Positions 9,300-17,111 of a stretch of 33,706 nucleotides of DNA are shown here, one piece after another. The notes under the pieces were generated by a model. It ran no database searches and was not told the origin of the DNA. It was given only the letters and a program-made list of their open reading frames with translations. Made by a program: the position numbers and the translations under genes. Numbering within the stretch: the stretch's first letter is position 1; each line of letters begins with the position of its first letter. This stretch comes from Phycisphaeraceae bacterium (lineage in GTDB: Bacteria > Planctomycetota > Phycisphaerae > Phycisphaerales > Phycisphaeraceae): assembly GCA_028277745.1 (NCBI GenBank), contig JANQFR010000008.1:1-33706 (forward strand), read 5' to 3'.

Positions 9300-10417
9300 G
9301 CGGCCGCCCTCAATGTAGCGGGTTCGAGCAGGTTTTGATAAACCCGCGTGACATGCGTGACGTGCGCATCGAGGCTGAACCGATCGACGCAGCGGCGATA
9401 GCCGGCGTCGCCCATGGCGCGACGCAGCGAGGCATTGGCGAGCAGCGCCTCGAGCTTTCGTGCGAGGTCGGCCGGGTCGCCGGGACTGACGAGCAGGCCC
9501 GTTACGCCGTCGTCGATCATCTCGGGGATGCCGCCGACGCGCGAGCCGATGACGGGCATCCCGGACGCCATGGCTTCGAGGGTGGCGTTGCCCAGCGGTT
9601 CGACATGTGACGGCACCACCGCGATATCCGAACGCGCCAGACGCGCCGGCATGTTTTCCTCAAAACCCGGGAGATCGGCCCGCACGCCCAGCAACGCGGC
9701 CAGTCCAATCATGTCCCGGCGATGCCGCCCGTGGTGCTGCAGGTCGTCGCCGACCATCACCAGTTCGGCGCTTTCGCGCAGCACCGCCGGCAGCAGCGCC
9801 CAGGCGCGGAGCAGGTCCTGCGGCCCTTTTTGAAAAATCATCTGACCGGCGAAGAGAACGGTCGGCTTCGTGCGGTGACGGCGGCGCGATCGAGTGACCG
9901 GCAGTCCATCATAGACCACTTCGCGCGGCGCCGCGGCGAGACGCGGGGATGCTTCACACAGCGGCTTCATTAACCCTTCCGACACAAACAGGTGCCTGTC
10001 GGGTTCATGTTTGTTGAACCACTCGATGGCAGGACCGTTGTAGAGAAAACGGTGATGCACGATCGTCCGGACCGACAAACCCTGGGCCGCGTCGAGGAAG
10101 ATCTGCGCGGTGGGCAGGTCGTTGACATGGAGGATGTCAAACTCATTGTCGCGAAGGAGCCGCCTGATCCGGCGTCGCCGACCGGAGTAAGTCAGGAAGC
10201 GGCTCTTGCCGGTATAGGCGATCGGGGTGTGGACCGTCGAGATCCCGGCATCGACGAAACGCTGCATCACATCATTGGAAGCGCCCAGCGCCGCGACGAC
10301 GCGGTGGCCTTGCCGGGTCAGCCCTGTCGCTAGCCGCAACGCTGCGATCTCGGCCCCACCGACGAACGGCGCCCGGCTGGCGATGCAGATGTTCAGGGTT
10401 GAGGAGGCGCTGGGCAT
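9296..10417 (-). CDS. Family 4 glycosyltransferase (GT-B)
   Basis: This 373-residue GT-B enzyme opens with NICIASRAPFVGGAEIAALRLA, the GGAE loop of GT4 proteins. The donor domain carries LFAGQMIFQKGPQDLL (Lys197) and an EX7E motif, EPLGNATLE (Glu273, Glu281), then ASGMPVIGSRVGGIPE. The family is retaining and uses nucleotide sugars. The gene starts 12 bases after the upstream GT2 stop and its own stop overlaps the next start (ATGA), so it is in the middle of a tightly coupled unit for building a surface glycan. Its specific linkage is unknown. Confidence 0.88.
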   Translation of the reverse strand: MPSASSTLNICIASRAPFVGGAEIAALRLATGLTRQGHRVVAALGASNDVMQRFVDAGISTVHTPIAYTGKSRFLTYSGRRRRIRRLLRDNEFDILHVNDLPTAQIFLDAAQGLSVRTIVHHRFLYNGPAIEWFNKHEPDRHLFVSEGLMKPLCEASPRLAAAPREVVYDGLPVTRSRRRHRTKPTVLFAGQMIFQKGPQDLLRAWALLPAVLRESAELVMVGDDLQHHGRHRRDMIGLAALLGVRADLPGFEENMPARLARSDIAVVPSHVEPLGNATLEAMASGMPVIGSRVGGIPEMIDDGVTGLLVSPGDPADLARKLEALLANASLRRAMGDAGYRRCVDRFSLDAHVTHVTRVYQNLLEPATLRAAA

Positions 10418-10429
10418 TTTGAGCGTTCC

Positions 10430-11434
10430 TTACCAGCCCTTGGGCAAGACACGGGCGGGGCTGAGTTCATCGGATGATCGGTTTCGCAGCCAGCTCAGTG
10501 ATTGACGAACCCAGGCGGCGCCCGGACGCTCGCGGAGCCATCGGGTCCGTAGTTTGGCGATCTGGCCACGGTAGCGGCCGGTCCGGCGATAAGCGTCTTT
10601 CGGCAGGCCGTCGGCACAGGCGGCCGTGGTCGCCATCTGCCGGAGCCGTCTCAGATCGCGCCACGCCACGCGCTGGCCGCGGTGGGTGGTCAATAACGCA
10701 TGCACACGCAACGCCTCTTCCCGATGCACGCCCGGGAAGAGCTGATCGACATAACGTTCGACGAGTTGACGGTTGAACGTCGCTCCGGGCACGTGGTCGA
10801 CCACGCTGACGCTGGAGTCGTGCTGGCGATACGCGACCAACCGTTCGGGCAGGTTGGCCATCTGGGTGATGGGGACGAGCCGGAGCCAGAGGTCATAGTC
10901 CTGCCCGGGTTTGATGTCCCGGTAGTTGCCGGCTTTGAGGGCGACGCTGCGGCGCATCATCGCGGTCGGCTGCATGACGGCGTTGGCGAAGCGCATCCGC
11001 CAGCGTACGCCGGCGTCGTCGCAGGGGTAGTCCCATGAGCCCTCCATCGGCTGGCCGTTGCGACTGATGAGTTGAATGTGTGTGCCGCACAGACCCACAC
11101 GGGGATGGTCGAGCATGAATCGGGCTTGCCTGGCGATGCGGTCAGGGCCGCTGATATCGTCGGCGTCACAGATCGCGCAGAGCTCGGTCGGGCACAGACG
11201 GATCAACTCCGCCCGGGAAGCGCCCAGCCCCATCGGCCGACCGGTCAGGAGTTCTCCGGAGATGCGGCTTGGAACCCAATGCCGCAGGCGTTCGACGGTG
11301 CCGTCGGTCGAGCCGTTGTCCCAAACCATGAGCCGGAGGCGGCGGTGAGTCTGCGCAGCGATCGATGCCAGCGTATCGTCGATAAACGATACCGCGTTTC
11401 TGACAGGCATCAGGATAGTGACGTCATCTCGCAT
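10430..11434 (-). CDS. Family 2 glycosyltransferase
   Basis: This 334-residue GT-A enzyme starts VTILMPVRNAVSFIDDTLASI and has MVWDNGSTDGT. The metal/nucleotide site is CDADD (Asp90-Asp93) and the acceptor-side block is GQDYDLWLRL, a close match to the usual ED motif region. A basic C-terminal ~100 residues without membrane segments follows. It is the first gene of the leftward glycosyltransferase unit. It diverges from the Wzm-type exporter gene across a 153-bp gap, so one control region may serve both halves of the locus. No clear ribosome-binding site precedes its ATG. Confidence 0.87.
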   Translation of the reverse strand: MRDDVTILMPVRNAVSFIDDTLASIAAQTHRRLRLMVWDNGSTDGTVERLRHWVPSRISGELLTGRPMGLGASRAELIRLCPTELCAICDADDISGPDRIARQARFMLDHPRVGLCGTHIQLISRNGQPMEGSWDYPCDDAGVRWRMRFANAVMQPTAMMRRSVALKAGNYRDIKPGQDYDLWLRLVPITQMANLPERLVAYRQHDSSVSVVDHVPGATFNRQLVERYVDQLFPGVHREEALRVHALLTTHRGQRVAWRDLRRLRQMATTAACADGLPKDAYRRTGRYRGQIAKLRTRWLRERPGAAWVRQSLSWLRNRSSDELSPARVLPKGW

Positions 11435-11529
11435 CGGCCGTGTTATTCAGAATCGGCCGATCATGACGGTCCGCGGCAACATCCCGTTATCGGACGATCC
11501 GCTTCGTTCAGCCCCCTCTGGCCGATAAC

Positions 11530-11561
11530 CCGCCGGCCGGCCAAATCTGACCGGCCGGCGG
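11530..11561 (+). promoter_or_regulatory. Strong hairpin in the wzm leader, possible attenuator
   Basis: CCGCCGGCCGG (11530-11540) and its exact complement CCGGCCGGCGG (11551-11561) form an 11-bp all-GC stem with a 10-base loop. A short T run (CCTGTTTTCC) follows and the wzm ATG is 27 bases further on. The upstream gene points away, so this is not an end-of-gene terminator for rightward transcripts; it sits in the leader or promoter region. The same 153-bp gap holds the palindrome ATCGGCCGAT (11452-11461). Confidence 0.45.
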
Positions 11562-11587
11562 CCTGTTTTCCGACATGACGCAAACCG

Positions 11588-12442
11588 ATGAGTTCTGCCA
11601 TTACCGATTTAGACGCTTCTTCGCCGCGCCGCGAAGTGGTGTTGCGGCCCGAGGGCGCCGGCCGCCTCTTCGATGCCGCCGAGTTGTGGCGCTATCGTGA
11701 CCTCTTGTGGCGACTAGGGTTACGCGATATTCAGGTGCGTTACAAGCAGACGTTACTCGGCGCCGGCTGGGCGGTGGTGCAGCCGGTGGTGATGATGGTG
11801 GTGTTCAGCCTTGTCTTTGGCCGTATGCTCGGGGTGGCCACGAATGTCAAGGCGCCTTATCCCATCTTTGTCTACGCCGGCCTATTGCCGTGGACTTTCT
11901 TCACCGCGGCGGTGAGTGCGTCGAGCCTGAGCCTGGTGAGCAACGCGGGGATGCTGCGGAAAATCTATTTCCCACGGTTGCTGATGCCCCTGTCGGCCAT
12001 GCTGGCCCCATTGGCTGACCTGCTGATCGCGTTTGTCGTGTTGGGAGGGATGATGCTCTGGTACGGCGTGGACCTGAACTGGGGATTGATGCTTCTGCCG
12101 GCGGCGGTGGCGTCGGTCGTGCTCGCCGCGGCCGGCGTCGGGACGCTGCTCGCGGCATTGACCGTGAGCTACCGCGACATCAAGCATGTGATCCCGTTCC
12201 TGATACAGGTCTGGCTCTTTGTGACGCCGGTGATTTATCCGCTTGACCTGGCCGATCAGTGGGCGTGGCTCCTGGGGCTGAACCCGATGGCCGGCCCGAT
12301 CTCGGCGTTCCGTGCCATGGTGCTGGGGAACGCGATCGATGTCTGGGCGTGGATGCAGTCCATCGTGGTTTCATTGGCGGTGCTCGGTCTGGCGTTGTGG
12401 ATGTTCGCACGGAGTGAGCGTCGGTTCGCCGACGTGGTGTAG
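11588..12442 (+). CDS. wzm: ABC-2 type polysaccharide export permease (Wzm-like)
   Basis: A 284-residue inner-membrane protein with about six hydrophobic segments. The cytoplasmic amphipathic lead-in is WRYRDLLWRLGLRDIQVRYKQT, followed by LLGAGWAVVQPVVMMVVFSLVFG. This arrangement is typical of Wzm/TagG/KpsM-type permeases. With the ATPase encoded 12 bases downstream it would form the channel that exports a lipid-linked glycan across the inner membrane. The C-terminal VTPVIYPLDLA and LNPMAGPISAFR blocks are also family-typical. It is the first gene of the rightward half of the glycan locus. Confidence 0.9.
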   Translation: MSSAITDLDASSPRREVVLRPEGAGRLFDAAELWRYRDLLWRLGLRDIQVRYKQTLLGAGWAVVQPVVMMVVFSLVFGRMLGVATNVKAPYPIFVYAGLLPWTFFTAAVSASSLSLVSNAGMLRKIYFPRLLMPLSAMLAPLADLLIAFVVLGGMMLWYGVDLNWGLMLLPAAVASVVLAAAGVGTLLAALTVSYRDIKHVIPFLIQVWLFVTPVIYPLDLADQWAWLLGLNPMAGPISAFRAMVLGNAIDVWAWMQSIVVSLAVLGLALWMFARSERRFADVV

Positions 12443-12454
12443 GGAGAGCGATTC

Positions 12455-13708
12455 ATGACACGGCCGGTCATCGAAGTGCGCGGTTTGGGCAAACGCTATC
12501 GGTTGGGCACGATGCCCGGCTTAGGCCGGCGGTTGGTTTCGCTTTTGAAACGAAGCGGCGACATGACCGCATCAGACTTCTGGGCGTTGCGTGACGTGCA
12601 TTTTGATGTCGACGAAGGCGAGGTCATCGGTGTCATCGGACGCAATGGCGCCGGTAAGAGCACGCTGCTGAAAGTCCTTTCGCGTATTACGTATCCCACC
12701 GTTGGGCAGGCGGTGATCCGTGGCCGCCTGGCGAGCCTGTTGGAGGTCGGCACCGGGTTTCACCCTGAACTCAGCGGCCGCGAAAACATCTACCTCAACG
12801 GCACCATCCTCGGCATGCGCAAAGCCGAGATCGATCGCCAATTCGACGCGATCGTTGATTTCAGCGGCGTTGAAAGATTCCTCGACACGCCGGTGAAACG
12901 TTATTCGTCCGGCATGTATGTCCGGCTGGCGTTTGCGGTGGCGGCTCATCTGGAGCCGGAGATCCTCGTGGTGGATGAGGTGCTCGCGGTCGGCGACGCG
13001 GAGTTCCAGAAGAAGTGCCTGGGGAAGATGAGCGACGTTGCACGTCGTGGACGGACCGTGCTGTTTGTGAGCCACAACATGAGCGCCGTACAGGCGTTGA
13101 CGCAACGCTGTGTCTGGTTGGCCCAGGGCAGCGCCGTTGGCGTGGGGCCGACTCCGGAAGTAGTCAGCGACTACCTGAATTCGATGACCGGTTCATCCAC
13201 CGTTGATGTGACCGATGCGCCGCGAGATCAGCCGCATCACGCGTCCCGTGTCCGATTGCGGCGAATCAGCGCGTTGATGCCGGGAGGATTCGGCTTTCCC
13301 TTCAATGACGAGTTGTTGTTCGAAATCGAACTGGAAAGTTATGCCGCACATAGCGGTTTACGGTTCGGCTTAACCGTGCGTGACGCGTCTGGCGCTCCGG
13401 TCTTGAGCAGTATCACGCCGCCCGCCGTCTCGACCGTTGACGGCGAAACATCCGTGCATCAGTTGTCCCTGTCGGATACGCGTTTGGCGCCTGGCAGCTA
13501 CACGGTTGGCTTATCCGTGTGCGCAGGAGGAGCAGAGGAAGGGCGCGACTTATTAGACGTCGTTCAGGACGGGCCGATGTTCGCGGTCTGCTCGATCGGT
13601 CGGCAGGGGGATCAGGTGTTTAACTGGCGGCCCGAGTACGGGCGGATCGTTCATCCATCAGCCGTGGTGACTCGGTTACCGTCCCGGCCGGTTGAAGCGG
13701 CCGCATAG
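12455..13708 (+). CDS. wzt: Polysaccharide ABC exporter ATPase with C-terminal extension (Wzt-like)
   Basis: This 417-residue protein has an ABC ATPase domain in residues 1-245: Walker A GRNGAGKST (62-70), the degenerate signature YSSGMYVRLAF (150-160) usual for Wzt/TagH, Walker B ILVVDEV (170-176) and the switch His207. Residues ~250-417 form an extra beta-rich domain (FNDELLFEIELES, LRFGLTVRDASG, LAPGSYTVGLSV) that resembles the Wzt C-terminal carbohydrate-binding domain. In E. coli O8/O9a that domain recognises the modified chain end before export. AGGGAG precedes the ATG. Two methyltransferases follow, which fits recognition of a methyl-capped glycan, though this is inference. Confidence 0.9.
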   Translation: MTRPVIEVRGLGKRYRLGTMPGLGRRLVSLLKRSGDMTASDFWALRDVHFDVDEGEVIGVIGRNGAGKSTLLKVLSRITYPTVGQAVIRGRLASLLEVGTGFHPELSGRENIYLNGTILGMRKAEIDRQFDAIVDFSGVERFLDTPVKRYSSGMYVRLAFAVAAHLEPEILVVDEVLAVGDAEFQKKCLGKMSDVARRGRTVLFVSHNMSAVQALTQRCVWLAQGSAVGVGPTPEVVSDYLNSMTGSSTVDVTDAPRDQPHHASRVRLRRISALMPGGFGFPFNDELLFEIELESYAAHSGLRFGLTVRDASGAPVLSSITPPAVSTVDGETSVHQLSLSDTRLAPGSYTVGLSVCAGGAEEGRDLLDVVQDGPMFAVCSIGRQGDQVFNWRPEYGRIVHPSAVVTRLPSRPVEAAA

Positions 13709-13832
13709 ATGAAGAAAGCGTCCATGAACATTGATATGACGATTGTTTTTCTGATAACCCGGCCGCCTCATGATCCGATTGAACGGAGATGGCCCGCAAC
13801 ACCCGCCGAATAGCTTGGCGATGGAGCGATCG

Positions 13833-14618
13833 ATGACAGTGATCCGTTACATTCTACGCCGGCTTGGCCGCGACCGATCAAAGCGGGACTGTGTGCTTTA
13901 CCGGGGTATGGTGTTGCCGCCTCAGCCAATGCGTAAATGCACGGTTGAATTCAAAGACGACGCGTATTTCCTGGATTCAGCGTCGCGCGATGTCGAAAAA
14001 CTGATCCTCCGCGCCGGTTTGACCGAGCGGAGCCGTGTGCTGGATATCGGATGCGGCCCGGGGCGGCTGTTGATCGGCGTGCTTCATCGGCTCGGTAAGG
14101 TGGCTTCATATCAGGGCATCGATGTCGATGTATCTGCGATCAACTGGTGTCGCCAGCACCTACAACCACGGTTCGCGGGCGCTGCGTTTTCACATCTCGA
14201 CCTCTATAACGAACGATATAACCCCGCAGGAACAGTGCATATCAGCGATAGCTTCAGGTTTCCGGTAGCGGATGCGTCCGTCGACGTGATCCACCTCTAT
14301 TCAGTGTTTACACACATGATCGAAGAGGAAATTGATGTTTATCTGCGTGAGTTCAAGCGGGTGCTGGCGCCCGGCGGACAGGTATTCGCCACGGCTTACC
14401 TGGAGCAGGATGTCGATGACGACTTTGCGATCGATCCCGAAGGTTACCGAGGCGAGACGGACGGCGCTTTGCACCGCGTTCGTTTCCGAACTGACTACTT
14501 TAATCAATTGGTCGAACATCACGGCTTGACCATACAAAAATACGATTACGCGGCGGAGTGGGACGGTCAAACCGGTCTCTATCTGGCGCACAAACAGGGC
14601 GGCCGGCTTGCGGCCTGA
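13833..14618 (+). CDS. SAM-dependent methyltransferase, class I
   Basis: A protein of about 261 residues with a class I Rossmann fold. Motif I is VLDIGCGPGRLL (about 69-80), the acidic end of strand 2 is YQGIDVDVSAI, and VIHLYSVFTHM and LAPGGQVFATAYLE correspond to later motifs. It is expected to methylate a sugar or sugar phosphate of the exported glycan. Start choice: an upstream ATG at 13770 in frame has no ribosome-binding site, while GGAG at 13823-13826 is 6 bases before the ATG at 13833. The 124-bp gap after wzt contains a 34-codon reading frame (13709-13813) that I do not regard as a gene. Confidence 0.85.
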   Translation: MTVIRYILRRLGRDRSKRDCVLYRGMVLPPQPMRKCTVEFKDDAYFLDSASRDVEKLILRAGLTERSRVLDIGCGPGRLLIGVLHRLGKVASYQGIDVDVSAINWCRQHLQPRFAGAAFSHLDLYNERYNPAGTVHISDSFRFPVADASVDVIHLYSVFTHMIEEEIDVYLREFKRVLAPGGQVFATAYLEQDVDDDFAIDPEGYRGETDGALHRVRFRTDYFNQLVEHHGLTIQKYDYAAEWDGQTGLYLAHKQGGRLAA

Positions 14619-14665
14619 CCTGATGGCGTGATGCATCGATTTCGCCCGATATGGAGCCGCAGAAC

Positions 14666-15307
14666 ATGACCGCCAATCTGATTCACAGTGTGGCAGGGAC
14701 AGTTAAAACCTGCGTCAACCTGCGGCGTTTCCACGGTCGTGTGGGACGAAAGCTCGAAATCGGGCCGGGCCAATTCCCGCTCAAGGGGTTTGAGACACTC
14801 AACATCGTTCCGGGGCGATGGGTCGATTACGTCCGTGACGCCGCCCGGCCGTTGCCGTTTGACGACGAAACGTTTGAACTGATCCACGCCAGCCACGTGC
14901 TTGAACATATCCCGTGGTATCAAACGGAGACGATCCTCCGGGAGTGGGTGCGCGTTATCCGGCCGGGGGGGAGGTTGGAGATTTGGGTTCCGGACGCATT
15001 AGCGGTCTGCAAGGCTCTTATTGCCCTCGAAGAGGACGGAGACAATCCGATTGTGTTGGACGGTTGGGATAACTGCAATGCCGAGCAGAACCCTTATCAC
15101 TGGGTTTCGGGCCGGTTGTACGCCTACGGCGACGGCCAGGGCGATCTCGGAAGCCCCAACTGGCACCGCGCCGCGTTTACTCCCAAGAGCCTTGCGGCCA
15201 TGTTTGAAAAGGTCGGCCTGACCCGTGTGCGCCGTATGGATCGACATGAAGCCCGCGGGCATGACCATGGATTCATCAACCTGGGGATGCTTGGATTCAA
15301 GCCATGA
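14666..15307 (+). CDS. SAM-dependent methyltransferase (type 11-like), glycan locus
   Basis: This 213-residue protein has KLEIGPGQFPLKGFETLN as motif I, RPLPFDDETFELIHASHVLEHI as motifs II-III and RVIRPGGRLEIWVPDA as the following strand. That arrangement is typical of small methyltransferases in lipopolysaccharide and capsule loci. A conserved-looking PYHWVSGRLYAYG segment precedes the C-terminal FTPKSLAAMFEKVG helix. An in-frame ATG at 14651 lacks a ribosome-binding site; GGAG at 14653-14656 favours the ATG at 14666. The stop overlaps the next start (ATGA), coupling it to the phosphoribosyltransferase-HAD gene. Substrate unknown. Confidence 0.83.
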   Translation: MTANLIHSVAGTVKTCVNLRRFHGRVGRKLEIGPGQFPLKGFETLNIVPGRWVDYVRDAARPLPFDDETFELIHASHVLEHIPWYQTETILREWVRVIRPGGRLEIWVPDALAVCKALIALEEDGDNPIVLDGWDNCNAEQNPYHWVSGRLYAYGDGQGDLGSPNWHRAAFTPKSLAAMFEKVGLTRVRRMDRHEARGHDHGFINLGMLGFKP

Positions 15308-16248
15308 ATTTCCGTTCGATCAACGATCTGCACGCCTGCATCACGCGCAACCTCGCCCGATTTCCACGCGATGTGGATCTGGTCGCGGGTGTTCCGCGCA
15401 GCGGGCTGTTACCAGCAAACCTTATTGCGCTGCAGCTCAACAAGCCGCTGACCGATATCGATGGCCTGATCGATGAGCGTCTTTACGAATCAGGCAAGCG
15501 GTTGCAGCGACGCCGGTGCGATCTGTCTGAGCCGTGCCGCGTGTTGGTTGTCGATGACAGCATCGCGACGGGGAATCAACTGCGAAAAACGCGACGACGT
15601 CTGCGGGACGCAGCTTTGCCCCACGAGCTGGTCTTTACAGCGATTTATGTCGCGCCCAGTTGTGAGTCCATGGTTGATCTTGCACTCGAACTGGTCGATC
15701 TGCCGCGTATGTTTGAATGGAACGTGATGCATCATGAGCTGTTGCAATATGCGTGCGTAGACATGGACGGCGTGCTGTGTGAAGACCCGACCGATGAACA
15801 GAACGATGACGGTCCCCGCTACGCCCATTTTCTGGAAACTGCTGCTCCGAAACTGGTGCCTAGCACGCGCCTTGGCGCCATCGTGACCTGCCGTCTGGAA
15901 AAATATCGGAAACCCACTGAGGACTGGCTGGCGCGGCACGGCGTGGAATACGACGAGCTGATTATGATGGACCTGCCCGACATGGCTGCCCGTCAACGTG
16001 CGGGTTCGTATGGACGGTTCAAGGCGGAGCATTATGCTCAACGATTCGCCCATTTGTTTATTGAAAGTTCGCCGCATCAGGCCGCTGAAATTGTCCGTTG
16101 CAGCGGTCGGCCGGTGCTATGCATCGAGACGATGACCATGCTGACCCCTACGGGGTTTGAACGATTGGCGTCTTGGGCGCCTCGGATCAGGCGAGGCGTG
16201 ACACGGCGATGGACCAAGGCTCGTGATCTGATCAAGAAGGCGGCGTGA
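15304..16248 (+). CDS. Phosphoribosyltransferase-HAD phosphatase fusion, candidate glycan ribofuranosyltransferase
   Basis: A 314-residue two-domain protein. Residues 1-145 form a type I phosphoribosyltransferase: a pyrophosphate-loop-like AGVPRSGLLPA (28-38) and a canonical PRPP loop VLVVDDSIATGNQL (80-93). Residues 148-275 hold all four HAD motifs: DMDGVLC (Asp153 nucleophile, Asp155), Thr195 in VTCR, Lys240 in GRFKAEH, and IESSPHQA (Glu254). It is coupled by ATGA to a methyltransferase and overlaps the sulfotransferase start. Two-domain phosphoribosyltransferase/phosphatase proteins are known to add ribofuranose to Klebsiella O antigens from PRPP, then remove the 5-phosphate. There, however, the transferase fold is highly divergent, whereas here it looks canonical. 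The role in glycan ribosylation is inference. Confidence 0.8.
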   Translation: MNFRSINDLHACITRNLARFPRDVDLVAGVPRSGLLPANLIALQLNKPLTDIDGLIDERLYESGKRLQRRRCDLSEPCRVLVVDDSIATGNQLRKTRRRLRDAALPHELVFTAIYVAPSCESMVDLALELVDLPRMFEWNVMHHELLQYACVDMDGVLCEDPTDEQNDDGPRYAHFLETAAPKLVPSTRLGAIVTCRLEKYRKPTEDWLARHGVEYDELIMMDLPDMAARQRAGSYGRFKAEHYAQRFAHLFIESSPHQAAEIVRCSGRPVLCIETMTMLTPTGFERLASWAPRIRRGVTRRWTKARDLIKKAA

Positions 16249-17111
16249 TGAGACCTGATTTTCTCATTATCGGGTCGCCTAAGTGCGGGACCACCACGCT
16301 TTGGCACGCTCTGTCGCGTCATCCACAAGTGTTTATGACCCGGCAGAAAGAGCCCGGTTTCTTTTCCGAGCATTACGGACGCGGCTGGGATTGGTACATG
16401 TCCTTATTCGAAGGCTCACAACACGCCGTTGCTGCGGGGGAAGCCACGCCCGCTTACAGCGCGTACGGGTATGGCGAAGAGGTCGCAGACCGGATCGCCC
16501 GTCACCTGCCGGCGGTGAAACTGATCTACATGCTGCGTCACCCGCTGCGGAAGATTGAGTCGGAATGGCTTCAGGCGCGCAAGCAATCACGCCGTAACGT
16601 GTCGTGGAATTTTAACGATTCGGTTCGCCGTGATCGGTTCGTGATCGGATCGGTGAATTATCTCGATAAGTTACGTCTCTATGAACAACGGTTCGGGCGT
16701 GAGCGGATCCATGTGATCTTTCTGGAGGAGTTGGAAGCAGACTGGTCCGGCGGATTGGTTCGCTGTTCGCGATTCCTGGGCGTGGACGAAACGGCCGCCT
16801 GCACCATCCGGCTCGAGGCGCAAAACGTGGCTTCACGCCAACGTGTCGACACCACGGCGTCGCGATGGCTGCGCCGCAGCAGCGCGGTGCGCCGAGCGGC
16901 GGCGACGCTGCCCGCGCCCCTCACGCGGGCCGCGGCGGCGCTTATAAAACGTTCCGTGTCCGGTCGGCCGGTGTGGGACCCGGTCGTACGGTCCATGGCG
17001 ATCGACCGGATCCGGGAGCAGGTCGAAGGCGCGCTGAAGTGGTGCGATAAGCCTGTTGATTACTGGGGTTGGGATGAACCCGACGCTCAGGCGGCGCGCG
17101 ATGCGGCATAA
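16248..17111 (+). CDS. PAPS-dependent sulfotransferase
   Basis: This 287-residue protein has the 5'-phosphosulfate loop IIGSPKCGTTTLW (7-19), the GEATPAYSAY block (64-73) and the 3'-phosphate site YMLRHPLRKIESEW (94-107, with Arg97 and Ser105). This pattern is closest to bacterial relatives of heparan-sulfate-type sulfotransferases. It would move sulfate from PAPS to a hydroxyl or amino group of the glycan. ATG at 16248 overlaps the previous stop (TGATG); a GTG one codon earlier is also possible. The last 25 bases (17087-17111) overlap the convergent glycosyltransferase tail to tail. No PAPS synthesis gene is in the window. Confidence 0.87.
   Translation: MRPDFLIIGSPKCGTTTLWHALSRHPQVFMTRQKEPGFFSEHYGRGWDWYMSLFEGSQHAVAAGEATPAYSAYGYGEEVADRIARHLPAVKLIYMLRHPLRKIESEWLQARKQSRRNVSWNFNDSVRRDRFVIGSVNYLDKLRLYEQRFGRERIHVIFLEELEADWSGGLVRCSRFLGVDETAACTIRLEAQNVASRQRVDTTASRWLRRSSAVRRAAATLPAPLTRAAAALIKRSVSGRPVWDPVVRSMAIDRIREQVEGALKWCDKPVDYWGWDEPDAQAARDAA

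Noticed and set aside
9296..11434. Possible Wzx/Wzy-dependent assembly
   Set aside because: No flippase is present and the adjacent Wzm/Wzt pair indicates ABC-dependent export; the single ligase-family protein fits as the ligase.
13709..13813. 34-codon frame between wzt and the first methyltransferase
   Set aside because: Too short, no ribosome-binding site and no recognisable content; could be a decayed remnant but nothing supports that.
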